Assembly: GCF_018691265.1 (NCBI RefSeq)
Contig: NW_024881327.1
Coordinates: 24,607,936 to 24,671,935 of the forward strand
Length of the DNA: 64,000 nucleotides
Origin: Tyto alba
Taxonomy: Eukaryota; Chordata; Aves; Strigiformes; Tytonidae
Direction: 5' to 3'
The notes beneath the pieces were generated by a model. It did not search any database and was not told the DNA's origin. It was given only the letters and a program-made list of their open reading frames with translations. A program made the position numbers and the translations under genes. This document shows, one piece after another, positions 1-13,832 of the stretch; position 1 is the stretch's first letter, and each line of letters opens with the position of its first letter.

Positions 1-363
1 ATTTTTTTACCATAAAATACTGTTATATGCTTTTTTTTATTGTTATAATTATAAAGTTTTATTAAAGCAGCTTAGAACAAGTATTCAAACTCTGGTTATT
101 CTACTCCATTCTGTAGATGTGATAGGAGGAAAAGATATATAGGAGACAGTTTGTTCCCAGTTTTCTTAGACAGACAGGAAATGGACAGATATTGCCTATT
201 ATGTCCTTCTCTTTTTTATGTATTCATCAGACATTAGAATATTTGAATGTAAGCTGTCTTTGTGAAACTTTTCACTGAGCAAACCATTTCCTAATAATTT
301 TGTAACTTTTAAATATGTCCTCATGTACACATTTTTTAATCTTATTCCTGTGACCAGCTTCTG

Positions 364-380
364 AAAAAAAAAAAAAAAAA
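364..380. repeat. Poly(A) run
   Basis: Seventeen consecutive A residues. Other mononucleotide runs of similar length are A18 at 2512-2529, A15 at 20374-20388, T19 at 20787-20805 and A17 at 58515-58531. None adjoins a recognisable retroposed body. Confidence 0.9.
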
Positions 381-2639
381 TCTTATTGAAACCAAAGCTT
401 CCTGATGGAACATTAAGTGAAGTTTGGATGAAAAAAATTAATTAGAAAAAAAAAAAAATTATCTCTTTAAATATCTGTTTATTTTGTTGGAACACTGTCT
501 TTTAAATTTTTATCACTTTTTTGGTATTATAAAAGACAGCATTCTTAATAATTGTTAACTATAAGGAAACTAAAGGCTTAGAGTTTTATTTTGATTTCCA
601 TAAAAATAAATTTCAAAATTGTGCAATTTATGCAATTGCATAATTGCAAATAAAATGTGTCTCTTCACAGCATGTAATTTCAATTCTGGAATTCCAACCT
701 GGAAAGTTTTCAGGAAAATAGTATAAATTGCACTTTACAGTAGAGTAAAAGTTATGCATTCAGATCTCAGGCTAGACAAATATAGATAAAAAAAAAAATT
801 CTGAAAAGTTATTTACCTCTGGGTCTGCACTTCTGACTGTTCAGAGTTTACGACCACATATGCCATTTCCTTTTATGGGCTTCAAAGACCTCTGTCTTTG
901 AAGATGCAGAGGGTATTCTGGTAAGTCATTCCGCTTAAGGTTGTCTACCTCCACAATCCATGTACTTGAAAGCTACTGGGAAAAATTTCAAACCCACTTC
1001 CATTTGGGCCTGCATAATTTTGCAACTAACTTTTAAAGTTAATACTGTAATTTTAAGGCTGAAAAATGCATATATAGAATTACATGTACGACAATGAAGA
1101 CCACATTCAGCAAATTTAGCAGACTTTAGCATAAAGTTCCACATGTTGAGGAACTAAAGCTTGACAAATTAGCTCCAGATATGACCATATTAGTGGGAGC
1201 TGGAGACAGCCCTACAGGATTGGCTTTTCTTTGACTAAAGAAATGCCCTCGAGAAGACTCACTTGAGCTAATGAAGGACTTATATAAACAGTTAAAAGGC
1301 AGTTCTTGGAGGCTGGTAGAAAGCTCATGTATCCACAGTTAGCAATTATGAAGGTTTTCTATCTCCTTTCAGAATAAATATCCTGTCCCAGCTGTGGCAG
1401 TCCTGCTCAGTGGAGACTTCCTGGTCACTAAATATCCAGGTACTATTTTGTGTACCTCTTCACTTCTATAGCTCCCTCTGAAGGCCAGCCAAATGCTAAC
1501 AAAGGTTCCAGCTGATAACCTGATGAGTAATGGTAAAATCATTTACTCTGAGCAATAATTAATAAAGAGGGTTTACACCGGCTGCAACACTTCTTCCTTT
1601 CTTCCTTTAAAGAAAAGGAAAAGAAGAGTTGGCCTCACCCTATAGTCTGGAAATCATACAACATCATTAATATCATGATTCACATTGAATCAAATAAAAT
1701 AAAAATTGAGTAAGTTTTTTCACCTAAATATGAGACCAGTGGCCAAAGATCTTTTTTTGCATGTGTTTATTAGTAGAATTTGTTATATGAATAGCTAATA
1801 TTTATTATTAATAGATACACTAATTAAAGCCATACTAGTCATTTTCATTAGCTTACCCTCAAACTTCTACAGAGCTGTCCGTCTGGTTTTAATCAAAACC
1901 AAATGGTAATCCAAGTTCTCAGGCTGGAACGGCTAAGAGGAAGTCATTCAGAGAAGGCAGAAGAAAGCAGAAAAGATAAACAGATGATATTCGCTAAATT
2001 TGTATAGAGCAAAGGATGTAGATGCTGTGGGTTACTCTGGAGACGTGATTCAGGCACCCTGTCAAACTGGAACGAAGTAGTTACAAGTGTTTTATGTCAG
2101 CAAAATACTAATATGATCAAGATGGAGCCTGTCCTTTTGCTTATGCAGAGCTGGATTTGTGTGACTCTGGAGGATTCTCAGAAGAGGTAAAGCAACGTAT
2201 ACCACTGCCTGCAATATGACTGTGTTTAAATGATAGCATTCGTTTTCTCAGATCCAGATTATTCTCTCTAGTAGGAATACAATTTTAGCATCCGTGTGTA
2301 AACAGTATCTAAGAGTGTGTGTTTGCTTATCAGAATAGCACTAGACCCTTTGTCAATGCGATGTGTTAATTGAGTTTAGACCATGTTGTCCTCTGCCTGT
2401 TTCTCACTACCTGGTGCCAAAGACCAGGCGTTTTGGAGACGTTCTCCTGTTGTTCTGGATAACTGCTCTCTTTACACGAACATTAGAGATGCATAAAATA
2501 TTTTTTCAAAGAAAAAAAAAAAAAAAAAACAGGGGAGGGAGGGGTTTGAAAACACTTTTACATTATGTAACTGTAGCACACATCTTCCTGTTTGACAGAA
2601 ATAGCCCAGCAGTTTATTAAGCTGAAAGTCTTGAAATGC

Positions 2640-2790
2640 TCGGTCTTGTCTTTTTTCTTTCCTCCCATCTCTGAGCTCTCTCCCTTTCCCTCTCCCTGGC
2701 GCAGGCAGGCAGGCAGCCTCGCTGTCTCTCTCTCCCTCTCTCTCAAAGGCAGGAAATACTTTTCAGGCAATCTGGGCCTGGTTGTTGAGG
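2640..2790. repeat. CT-rich tract with a short GGCA tandem
   Basis: A strongly pyrimidine-rich stretch with CTCT and CCCT blocks, interrupted near 2700-2718 by a short tandem of GGCA units. It is GC-richer than its surroundings. CT-rich tracts occur near some vertebrate promoters, but no CpG cluster or initiator is evident, so I call it only a low-complexity tract. Confidence 0.6.
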
Positions 2791-3000
2791 CCCCTTTCAC
2801 AAAACATCAGTCTGAATTTAGTAGACAGAAGTCACTGGGAAAAGCTTGACAGGCTTGTGCTTAGTTAAGGCTCCCTCCAGCTGCAGAGGGTGTTTTTGTT
2901 AGAATCACACATTGAGCAAAACTGCTTAGAATAGAGCAATGATCTCAGTAGTGAAATCTGAACTTTTATGCTAGCAGGAGCTAACTGGGAATGGGCTCGT

Positions 3001-3062
3001 TTGTTTGTTTGTTTGCTCCTTCGTTTTGTTTTTTTGGTTGTTTGTTTTTGTTTTTTTTTTTT
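3001..3062. repeat. GTTT-type simple repeat, left arm of an inverted pair
   Basis: Tandem TTTG units followed by T-rich sequence with interspersed G. The A/C-rich tract at 3176-3225 is close to its reverse complement, so the two can pair imperfectly across about 115 nt. Confidence 0.7.
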
Positions 3063-3175
3063 ATTTTATTGACCAAAGATTTTAGGGAGGTCATGTCTGA
3101 ACTCCAGATTCTCTTCGTGTAGGTAAGGCTGTCTTGGAATCTTTCTGTACTTTAAACTATCAAAAAATTATATTA

Positions 3176-3225
3176 AAAAAAAAAACAAAACAAACAAACA
3201 AACAAAAAAAAAAACCAAAACAACG
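3176..3225. repeat. CAAA-type simple repeat, right arm of an inverted pair
   Basis: A-rich tract with tandem CAAA units. It mirrors the GTTT-type tract at 3001-3062 on the opposite strand. Confidence 0.7.
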
Positions 3226-3593
3226 ACAAATCAGAAAAGAAACAAGCAGTATCCAGCGCTGGAGCTTTCTGCGTTCAGGATCTCAACACTAAAACTGGAG
3301 GTAAAAAAAATGATAATAATTTTTAAATGTATATTTAGTTATAGACTATTCCAGTTATTTTCATCAAAATGCACCAGATGTATAAAAAAATCTTGTGCAT
3401 TTTTCTTCATCTTATAAAACTATGCTTGATATGCTGAACTTTGTTTATTTGCATTCATATATAAATAGATCTGCATGGTCTTGCTTGCATAGTTTTTAAT
3501 GGACATTAAATAGGAAAGCTAGACGTGTGAATTATTTCTTTTTTCACCTCATTTGCCAACAGGGAGGGCATTTAGGGCTATGGTTTTTACTCT

Positions 3594-3615
3594 CCCCCCC
3601 TTCCCTTCCCTCCCC
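3594..3615 (-). other. Canonical G-quadruplex motif on the minus strand
   Basis: The plus strand has four C tracts (C7 at 3594-3600, C3 at 3603-3605, C3 at 3608-3610, C4 at 3612-3615) separated by loops of 2, 2 and 1 nt. Read on the minus strand this satisfies the G3+N1-7 rule for an intramolecular quadruplex with very short loops. Function is unknown. Confidence 0.6.
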
Positions 3616-4594
3616 TCTAGCAGTAATGATGATGAGTGTTTTAGGTAGATATATGTTATACATCTGATGGTCTTGGTCTCTAACCTTTTCTCAGTCTTAG
3701 ATGAAATTTGTGGTATATCTGACAATACAGTCTTAAATGCGTACACTCTGAATCTGAAAATCCAACGTTTATTCCTTGGCATTTAGCTAAATTAGGTTAT
3801 TTTTAGTAACCTATGATTAGATATTCAGTTTGGGGTGTGCTGTGATAGCATTTTGAAGAGGGAAAGCAAGATTCAGCAAATGTCAGCTGACTATAATTTT
3901 CGATTAAGATGTATGAATTTACTCAGTCTTTTTCTAAACCTAGTAAACATTTAGCTATTAAAAATAATGAGAATATGCAATAAGGAGTTTAGGGAGAAGT
4001 TTGGGATATTATCTTTAACTGATGTGTGAATGGACCTGATTCTATTTTACATAAAGGCATGATTTAGTTATTAAATTGTTATGGACATCGGAAGCATTTT
4101 TTATAGCAATCTCTATAGTATCCTTTGTCTTCCTGAAAACCTAAAAATACAGTTGTTGCTTATTAGTAATATGACAGATTCTTTCTTTCTTATGTACATC
4201 ATTAAAGTTTGATGTAGTTATTGTCCAGATTGGTAACTAAACAGGAGTCACTGTTCACATATTTCAAGACGTTTTTAACTGTGTTTTTACTGAGTATTTA
4301 TTTCAAAATGATTGGTGAGTAGTGAAATGGCTTTGTAGCATGAAAGGATGTGAAGGACCAGTAAATACTCCAGAATTGGGGTCAAATATCTCCTCTGTAA
4401 TATATTGAGAGTTGTACACCTCATTGCCATTTGCATGGAAAAAAGTTGTTCATGATGATCAAAGTGGCTCTGGGTTGTGAAAGTCATGGGTCTGAAGGGG
4501 ATGGAGAACAGCTTGTAGGCAGCAAATTGTTCCTAGGTATATCCTGGGGTGAATTTTAAAGTCCCAATCACTCATTTGCTTATGGACAAGTCTT

Positions 4595-4620
4595 TCCCAG
4601 CTCAGTGCCCTGAGCTGGGA
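4595..4620. repeat. Perfect 11-bp inverted repeat with 4-nt loop
   Basis: Arms TCCCAGCTCAG (4595-4605) and CTGAGCTGGGA (4610-4620) are exact reverse complements around the loop TGCC. The arms are GC-rich in an AT-rich setting. No T run follows, and a bacterial-type terminator is not expected here. Confidence 0.8.
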
Positions 4621-6192
4621 GAGCTGTGGTGGGTAGGTGGTGGGACTGAGAAGTTGGGAGGAATCTGAACAACTGAGTCTCTGCGTCACTCCCATGAAAT
4701 TTGTGCTGGAACTTTGATGTCTCGAGGGATTTAGCATTAGTGGCTTTTACTGCACTGTATTGCCATACTTGATCCTGCAAGTATGTGTGTACATACTCAG
4801 TATTAGTGAGCACTCTAATTAAACAGACATGAAAATACCAAATAATAAAAATAATTATTCTATCTCAAGGGGTGACTTCTTCAGCTCTGTCTTCTGGGCT
4901 TTAAATTATATAATGACCTCATCTGACCTCATTTGCAGATGAAAATACTTGACACCTGAGACAGCTGAACTATAAGGTAGACAACAAACTAGAACCCAGA
5001 ATGTATTTTCTCATTTAACTCTGAAGTTTCTTATAGACTATAAGAAAATGTAACACAGATAGCTGCCCACCTTTTTGATTTAGATTTATTTAAAAGTCCT
5101 GAAGACAAATTACTGTTCAACTCATGGTTCTTCTCAGTCTAACTTCTGTTATGGTAACCTGGTTTTGTTTTTTTTAAGATACTGTTGTTCAATAAAAAGA
5201 ATTCACAGAAAGTTTGCTGTCTAAATAAAACCTGAAAATTATTTTAGACATATATGTCAATAATCAACATGGAAAATGAACATCCAAAGTTTTTGACCTT
5301 GCTGTGCTTCTTCAGAAATATTAATGTTCTTAATTTGAAACAAGAAAATAGCCAAATTAGTTATATCAGATGACTCCTTTGAACAATTGAGCACATGTAT
5401 CAATGTGTGCAGCCTTGGGAAAAATTAATGCAAGTGGTTACATTCATGTAACAGAAAATATTCAAATATCTTTCCTTCACCATAAATTTACGTGCCTGTA
5501 AACTTCTTTTCTTTTGAACCTTGTACCTGTTGACCTCCATCATAAATTCCATAATCAGAGCACTTAGACAAGATAAGTTTGTATATTTGGCCCTAATTCA
5601 TTAAGATCTCTGTAACACAAAACAATTCTCTCTTAAAAGAAAATTAAAAGCAAAGATAACAGCTTGGATAGACAGTTTTTGAATAGGCAAGGTTTATAGT
5701 ATATATTTTCAATTGTTGAGCTTAAAATCAATTTTTAAATTATTCTTTAGGTGGTGGAACAATAGAAGTATGCCCATTTTGGCTTTTTCATAAATCTCAG
5801 AAGTTAACTAATTTTTATTCCTTCAATTGTCAAATGTGGTAAGCCAAATTTTATATTATATTTTTCTGTTGTTCTTAACATTATTTTTTTTTGCTGGAAT
5901 GTATCATCTTTGATAGAAAGCTTCCCTGAGGAGGGCAGTAGCAGAAGGAAGAAGAGAACTTACAGTTTTTCTTTTCTCAGACAGGAGATACATTTTAGAG
6001 TATTCTCTTTTTTTCTTTTAGACATCTGGTTCCATTTTCTGTTGTTTGTTTGTCTGCAGAAAAATTAAAATATGTTTTTTATGTTGGTGTTCTGTTCCTT
6101 TTGCAAAAGAAAAAGGGAAAAGACAAAAATAAAGTAATATAAGGGTAAGAGAAATTGAAATAGCATAACCAGAAGGGCTTGATTTTCTTCCT

Positions 6193-6310
6193 AATAGGAA
6201 GGAGCCTCTGGAGGTGTCTGCTCCAACCCCTCACTCAAAGTGGGGTCAACTAGAGCAGATTGCTCAGGTCCTGACCACTTGGGTTTTAAATATCTCCAGA
6301 GATGGTTATC
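6193..6310 (-). mobile_element. CR1 LINE fragment, 3' end region, minus orientation
   Basis: The plus strand shows degraded text typical of the CR1 3' end read in antisense: a GGAAGGAGCCTCTGGAG-type block, then a block on Lewis-type phrase order 'CTCCAACCCCTCACTCAAAG', then 'AGAGCAGATTGCTCAGG' and 'TTTTAAATATCTCCAGAGATGG'. CR1 is the dominant non-LTR retrotransposon of birds. The copy is short, 5'-truncated and diverged. Exact ends are estimates. Confidence 0.8.
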
Positions 6311-6372
6311 AGTGTGAATACTTAGTAAGGACTTTAAGCTTGGCTGTGTACACAGGTGTATTTTTTATGTAA

Positions 6373-6432
6373 GTATATATATGTGTATACATATGTATAT
6401 GTACATGTATACATATGTGTGCATATATATAT
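6373..6432. repeat. TA/TG/CA microsatellite-like tract
   Basis: About 60 nt of alternating purine-pyrimidine sequence (TATATATG, TATACATA, TGTGTGCATATATA), an imperfect compound dinucleotide repeat. Confidence 0.85.
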
Positions 6433-9400
6433 AAAAAAATTATAGCCAAAACCAAATTTATGTAGAATTTTCTTATGCAAACTAGATATAGTAGGATTGT
6501 GAATATTATTTTTATGGAAATAATTACTGATATTGAATTTGAATATGTTTTTGCACTGATGACTGCAGCCCATATTTCACCATTGATATTTGTTGATGCT
6601 TTTAGAAACTACTTATTTTAAGAACAGTCTGTTGGTAGTGAATTTCAAATCCACTATTACCATAATTGCTTGTTTCTCTTGAATGAGGAAAATTGCTTGT
6701 GTTGAAATTAGAAATGCCTAGAGTTTTATCTCTGGCATGTTGTACATCTGCCATTGAACACAGATACAGAGGTTTGCTTTACACTGTGTGTATCTACATT
6801 AACACCAGTTTAACTCATACAATGTATTCTTTACTTCTAGTATTCACTTTCCTCTAGGATCTTTTTCTTACTCTGATTCATATTTCCTGTTAGCTATTTT
6901 ATTATACCTTGTGTCAAAATCCAGTAGGTTTAGCTTAAATGTGCTGAACTTTAAGAAAGTTTGTAAACAACTTCTTACCTCTGAATCTCTAGTGGTTCTC
7001 CCGCCCTCTAGCTCACTCTTTATGAGCTCTAGGCTTTCCAGTGTAGGTAGGTCTTCCTGGTGAGAGTTTCATAGTCTGTTGCACTAGATCTTAACTATGA
7101 CAAATCCTCTTTAATGCTACAATAAATAAATGTTCCAACTTTAACATCACTGTACTTGTGGAACATTTGCCTCATGATCCAAAATTTCACTTTGGATAAG
7201 GGAGAGTCAGTGGTGAGATTCAAAAAGAAAATTTCATTAGACTGAGTGAGAAAAACCTAGAGTAGTAGTATGGAAGATTGTTGAAAAGTGTTCAGCTGAG
7301 AGATCTAAGAGAAAATGGAAGAGGCAAGCTGAACTGGTGAGAAATTTGCCTATCCAAAGCAGTTGGAGTTATATTATTACAGCTGTAAAACTGCAACTTA
7401 TTAAAGAGCATCCAACAACCTTAATTTTGTATTATTAACATCTTTGTTAATGTGTCACAAAATATGAACCTGTGTTTTTTCTCAAAAAATTTCTCTGTAA
7501 GACACAAACATGTAATGGGCATGGGACCTTGCTTTGGATTCACTGGTTCAGCCTAGAGCATTTAACCCACTTCTGAGCAGTCCTGAGAGTCCCAATGCAC
7601 TGGAAATTGTACTGTTAGATTCATTACACACTTTTTTTTTCATCTGCAGATAAATGGCAGATAATCCTTTTCATTTTGCTTGAATTGTTTATCTTTGGAT
7701 AATGCTGTTTTAACAGAGAGAGGTGACAGCTCTCAACAATAATGTACTAAAATAAGAAGTTTTTGCTGAAAGGATGATCTCAAAGAGTTGTACCCTCCAC
7801 AGCAGAAGCTGGACTTGGAGGATTCCATCTGCAAAGAAAAATCTACATTTTATTTCCATTACATACATGTATGCAGGATATGTCAGTGCCTTCCTGGACA
7901 CTTCCAAACCTTAAGTCACTGGCAGCTTAATTGGATACGTAGCTAAAGGTTTTTTAAAAGCTTTTGTGTATTGTGTGAGAATTGGTAGCTGGTAAAGGAA
8001 ATAGACCTGAATTAGTTTTCAAATACTGGGAAGATATCTGCATGAGCTCAAGAGTAATCTGTTTTATTCTTCCTGTACACGTGTACTTAGAAACGGTAAT
8101 TTCCAAGGTTGGATATGTCTTTCCAGGCAGGTTACAGATGCTGAATAGGAAAGTATCATCATAAAATTGGGAGACCAGATGGTGAGTTTGGAATTGAGAT
8201 ATCTCTGGAAAATGCTTTGGAGAAGGTCAATTGACTATAACAGTCTTATTCACACTATGACTACTATAGAGAAAGAAAGGGGATAAAAAGGTGAGATACA
8301 AACACACCATACACGAGTCCTTTGAAAGATAAGCTTTCTGAATTCAGAAATAAGAATATTATAATGAAAAAATGCTCAATCACAAGGTTTGGTTCTGATT
8401 AAGACTTTTTCACCAACTTGGGAAATACATTTTTACATTTCCTTCCTTGAAGGAAGTGGACTTAATAAAGTCCTCCAATGCATTTACAACACCCTAAGTG
8501 TGCATTAGGTGTTATTTCTCTCTCTAGTCTCAAATAAATACCTAGTACAGAAGCCATTTTGATTAATTTTTGCTTTTCATATATTCAGTTACATTCCAGA
8601 AATACTTGCTCACTTTGCTCTCAGTACTTTTTTACAGGTGCATCAAAATGGGATTCCAAATGACACTGTTAATGGTTCATTCCCACTAAGAAGCACAGCT
8701 ATCTCAGTAGTCATTCTCTCTAGACTCTTGATGATAAAGTATTTGTCTTTATCAATGGGACAAAATAATTTTCAACTCTTTATATATAAAGTATATGCAT
8801 AACAATGTCAAAAATACTTTTAATCCTGTCTACACCAGGAATGAAAACATGCCCCTTACTATCCAGAAAGCAGACTGGTTGACAAAAGTCATTGTCTGGA
8901 ATGCCTCAGATTTCATGGCTCATGGCTATAACGGACACCAACAGCTTTTCTTTAAATGGAAACACTACATTAGAACCTTAAATCTAAAAGGCATCAGGAA
9001 TACAATCTGGTTAATTTACATTGTTTCCAAAAGGACCTCCTGTAGCTAGAAAATTAGTTTTTCACTAGAGTTGGATAGAAAATGGAATTTCTTCTTTGTA
9101 GGAAAAAAAAAAAAAATTAGGTTTGGAAAAAAATTATCCTAATTCAGGACCAAAAATAATAGCCACAGTTTTCTGGCTTTCCTTGTATTATGGGATGGCC
9201 TTTTCTCATTTCATGTCATCTTTTCAAGATGCTTCCAGTTAGGAGTGGGGAGGAAAGGAGGTGTAAGGGATTTTACAACTATGTTATTTTTTCTATTCTC
9301 TGAGAGTGGAGAGCAGAAATGATTTTGGGGGAGGAATGGAAGGGTGATTAAATTTCCATATAGAAGACCTCAATTTTGGAAAAGACAAAAAAAAAAATCC

Positions 9401-9924
9401 ATTAGGGAAAGAAAAGTCTATGTAAAAAGAAGAGTCTAGACCTTTACACCTTAGGTTACTTTTCTTCATTCCAATAAGCAATTTATATGATATTGAAATC
9501 GGGATGGTATAATATCTTTCAGACTACTAAATTTTGAGATCCAGCAGACTTACTGATCAGAATTGCTAGGTATCATGGCTCTGATTTTCTTCTAAAAAAA
9601 TCTATTCTAGAAATGCTTTTTGGCTTAAAACCTCTTCTCTTTCCAGTGGGCATTTATAAATTCAATGGCTGTTGTAACTCTGGAATGATGCTGGGGTGAA
9701 GGTGATAGATTATCATAACAGCTAGTAATAATTTAATGCTGATCATTAATATAGTAAAATATTATTAATAAAATTACAGTAAAGTAGTATAATTATGCTA
9801 TAAGTACTTGAAAAACTAGTATTTCTCTGTTTTATTGGTTATCCATCAATGCACAATAGTACAAAAATATAAAGTTGGGTATTTTAAATTGGTTTTGATT
9901 TGATAATTAATTTGGATGTAAATA

Positions 9925-9950
9925 ATATAGATCTTACTTAAGATCTATAT
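9925..9950. repeat. Perfect 12-bp inverted repeat with 2-nt spacer
   Basis: ATATAGATCTTA at 9925-9936 and TAAGATCTATAT at 9939-9950 are exact reverse complements around CT. It is a near-continuous AT-rich palindrome with two BglII-type AGATCT cores. Confidence 0.8.
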
Positions 9951-12900
9951 CTGGATAACTGTGGATCAGTTTGGATCCTGTCACTTCCCCTTTATTATCC
10001 TTGAGGAATAGGCTAAGTTGATCCAAGGCTCAGCACTGGAAATTAATGAAATACAAATGCAAACAAACTAAAACCCATTGTATTCGCATGTTGGCTACCA
10101 GTAAAAGCCCTTCTTTGTATGATGATGAGCACTGGTAATGCAGCTACTTTTTGAGGACTAGAAAGTAAAAGAACTCCATGCTCTTTTATGTTTTCTAACA
10201 ATAAATTAAGGCATATGGACAAAGTTTGGGATCATATCTTAGGAACCAATAATATTTTCACAAAACAAGCAAGACTTTGGATGTCTCTAAACGAACAACT
10301 TGCCAACTTTATGGTTTGGGGCATAGAGTGTATTGAGATCTGATAATACTGCTGGACAGTATCACAATTTTTGTAACACGTTAAATGTCTTTTAAAGAAA
10401 AGATGTTAACAAAAATAGCAGTATTACACATTTTCACTGACAGTTAACTATAATGAGCATATCTGACATACGTCAGAATCTACAAAGGAGAAAAGAAAAT
10501 AGCTTGCTAAAGGGATAATGAAACTGATCCCCACGGGAAAGAGGAAATCCTTATCAAGTCACAAGAATGACTTCAGGTACTTGGCTTTATTAACTTCTTG
10601 TGTGGATTTTCTTCTATCAGAAATCATTAACTTTTTGCAGTGTATATTTTATATCTACTATACATTGTAGCTTCTATTTCTTTGCATGCATAAGGAAAAG
10701 AAAATCAATCTTATTTCTGTTTTCTATTTCTACTTTGGTCTTCTGTAAGTTCCTCTATTATGAGGCACAATGAATAAATATTCTCCTTCTTCATGATACT
10801 GTTGATTTTTATATGGCTCTAAATCCTCCTCTTCCCAGGCAGGATATCTTAGCCTATTTCATGGCTCCTCAAATGAAAGCTATACCATACTTATAATTCT
10901 CTTTGTTTTTTTGCTATACCTTTTCCTGCTCCATTTCTCTTTCTGCGATGAAAAGACGATAACTACATACAGTTTTCCATTCATGGCATAATGAGAACTT
11001 AAAAAACATTACTATGCCACCTTATGCTCAGTGTCTCTTTTTCCTACTGTGCTACATACTTTCTAATTTTCACTGAGTTAGAAATTCATTTCCAGATTAC
11101 CAGTCATAGTGATTCTTTGTTTGGGTTTGGTTTGCCTTTTTTTTCCTGATTGGTAGCAGATATCATAGTCACTTTTATTACGCACTTACATTTAGAATTA
11201 TACTTTCATAACTGCATGTCATTATATTTATTGACATGGAATTTCATATACACTTTTATCTCTTAGATGTCCACTGATATTGGGTCCCTCTGTATCATTA
11301 TCAAACTTTGTCATTTCACTGCTTTTCTCCTTAATAATCTAAAAAACACAGGTTCTAATAGCTGCCTTTGCAAATGTATTAATAATTTTCATTTTTATTA
11401 AAGAAAATGTATATATATATTTTCACTTTCAGCTTTCTGGATTGTTTGTTTGTTTAATTTTAATTTTTCATTAGATATTCGCCAATTTACTGCATATGGA
11501 GATCAGACTTGCAAGTATATAGTTCAGGACCAAGTGGTCTTTATTTGATTTGATTTTAAAACTAGTTTTTGGTGTATCCCACCATTGCTCACAACACTCC
11601 AAGGCTGAGGGCGCAGAGCAATTTCCAGTTCCTCCAGCCTTCTCATTGTGCAGAGATGCCACCTGTGAGGCCTAGTAATGAGATGGGGATTTGTGGGCCA
11701 AAAATCCTTCTGTTTTCTATTCCTTTTCATGATCAGAGAGAAAAAGATTGGAAAAAAAGAGTCTCTTTCTTACCCTAGAAAGGCTGCACTTCCCACACCT
11801 ACTCCAAGACGTGGTCAGGATCCCTTCTAGCTCTGCGAATCTTCCTTTTCAAGTAAAACCCATCTTTCACTTCAAAGGCATGTTCCATTAGCTTGGAAGA
11901 ACATCCCTTTTGCAGCTCCACAGATTTTCCCACTCAGTCTTGCAGGCATTATAATAGTTCCTTTTTGTTCCCATATACAGAAAGGGTAACTTTGGGTACT
12001 TTTCAGAGTTACAAGTTCAGTAATTTCTCATTTGAGTATTGATATTCAATTCTAGCAGCTAGTTCCTGACCACTTTATTTTCTTGTCTTGACCCCTCTTC
12101 TAATTGACATTTCAGTACAGATCAGTTCTTCAAACTTATCTGAGGGTTGTTGTCTGTTGCCATTTTTTTTTAGTTGATCTACAGCTGGTCAACAATTAGT
12201 GGTGCATTGAAACAGTTTCTTTTTAAAATCCTCTATTATAAGGTACATGCTGGTATGAATGTATATTGCATTTAGTTCATATCTCTGTAATAAATGCAGA
12301 TACCAAACCACACTGTCCAGTGTAATACATCGTTCTGGTGTGTGTTGAAGGCACGGTGTAATGCCGTTCTAATACTAACGTTTGAGATTGTCCTATAATG
12401 TTTTTTAATATTGCCTATTATTTAAAAGTATTTTACCAGAAAATGAGGATGAATAATAATGGCAGAAAACACTTTTTATTATGATTCGCGTTCTAGAATG
12501 TCACACTCTTATGTTACATAAAAATATTTCAATTTAAAAATGAAATAATTTTTTTATAAAATAAAATGGCTATATTTTGTCCGTAGCTGTTATTCATTCT
12601 CCTTCATTTGGAAAACTTTTAAAATTGGCACTTGCTGTGTTAGTATATTGCCAGAAACTTCCCCTATTGCTTTTAGTAATCCTAAGTAATGTGATGTATC
12701 ATTCAGTTCTGATCCACCTAGGACTGTATAATAAATACATTCAGAAACTTTCCCTATCTTCTTTGACTCTGTATGACCAGACTTTTAAGTCTCTGAAAAC
12801 TTTCCATTCAGATATTTATAGCTGAATCAAACTGTTAGCAAAATGTATATTAATTATCTCACAGGTGACAGCAATTTCTAATGAGACAAACTAAGATCCT

Positions 12901-13832
12901 AAATGTTATCTATCCAACATTGCTGCTAGTAGTACTTTCTTGGAATAAAACTCCATCAACAAAGAAAGTGTAAGGAAAGAGAGGGGTTAGGATTTTTTTT
13001 TTTTTGTCATTCACTTTTAATACTTTTTGTTTTGAAAGGCCTGCAGAATGAAGTAGGAAAGAAAAATTTTAGGTAAGCAGTGTCTAGTAAGCTGTACTGT
13101 CTTTACAGTTATATGGATTGCATTGATTTGAGTCCTTAAAATATAATTTTTAAGGTAGAGCTATATATATGATGCACCTGAGCCTGTCAGTTTTAATATA
13201 CCTGTTTTTACTCGTGTAAGCAGGACTTCCTTAGCTTTTCTTCAAAATTAGGTTATCAGGTATGCATTGCATACTTTCATGAAGCCACAACTATTCTGTT
13301 GGAGCCAGAGAGACTTGGTCTATGGGTTTCAGTGAAGTATTAATTACTTACCACCTTTTACTGCTACACAAAGACTACTTCTATTTCTGTCCACTAATTC
13401 ATGGCTGAAAAAACAGTAAGAGATCTCCTCAAAGAAAAGGACAACTACCATGTGAAAAGACACTATTGGGCTACATTTTTGTTTTTCTGTACAAGAATCA
13501 GAAACAGCTATATTACTGGTCTGTGTTCACATTTATAACATACAAGTGGATCACATGCATACACATGCAAACCTTACCATTAAAACTTCTGTGAAAGATT
13601 TCAACTTCTTTATCATTTCATTCTGAAGACATACTTGTCTTACAAATACTAAGCTTCTTCTGATTTTTAGAATAAAGTTGTAAATGATTTCAAAATAGTT
13701 ATTAGTTCAAACAGTTTTTAATATTTCATCCTATGTGATTATGTCTTATATATCAGAGAAATTAGGGAAAATGCATCTGGTATTCAGTAGATTAATACCC
13801 TACAACAAATAATCCTTATATTTCTATTCTAG

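Noticed and set aside
2640..3122. Possible first exon and promoter of DLC1 ending at the GTAG|GTAAGG donor at 3122/3123
   Set aside because: The CT-rich start is suggestive, but the segment is interrupted by long GTTT/poly(T) low-complexity sequence and has no CpG-rich core, so support is too thin to call.
8127..8181. 55-nt segment between TTTCCAG and ATG|GTGAGT
   Set aside because: Too weak and short, with no coding sense; pseudo-exons of this kind are common in introns.
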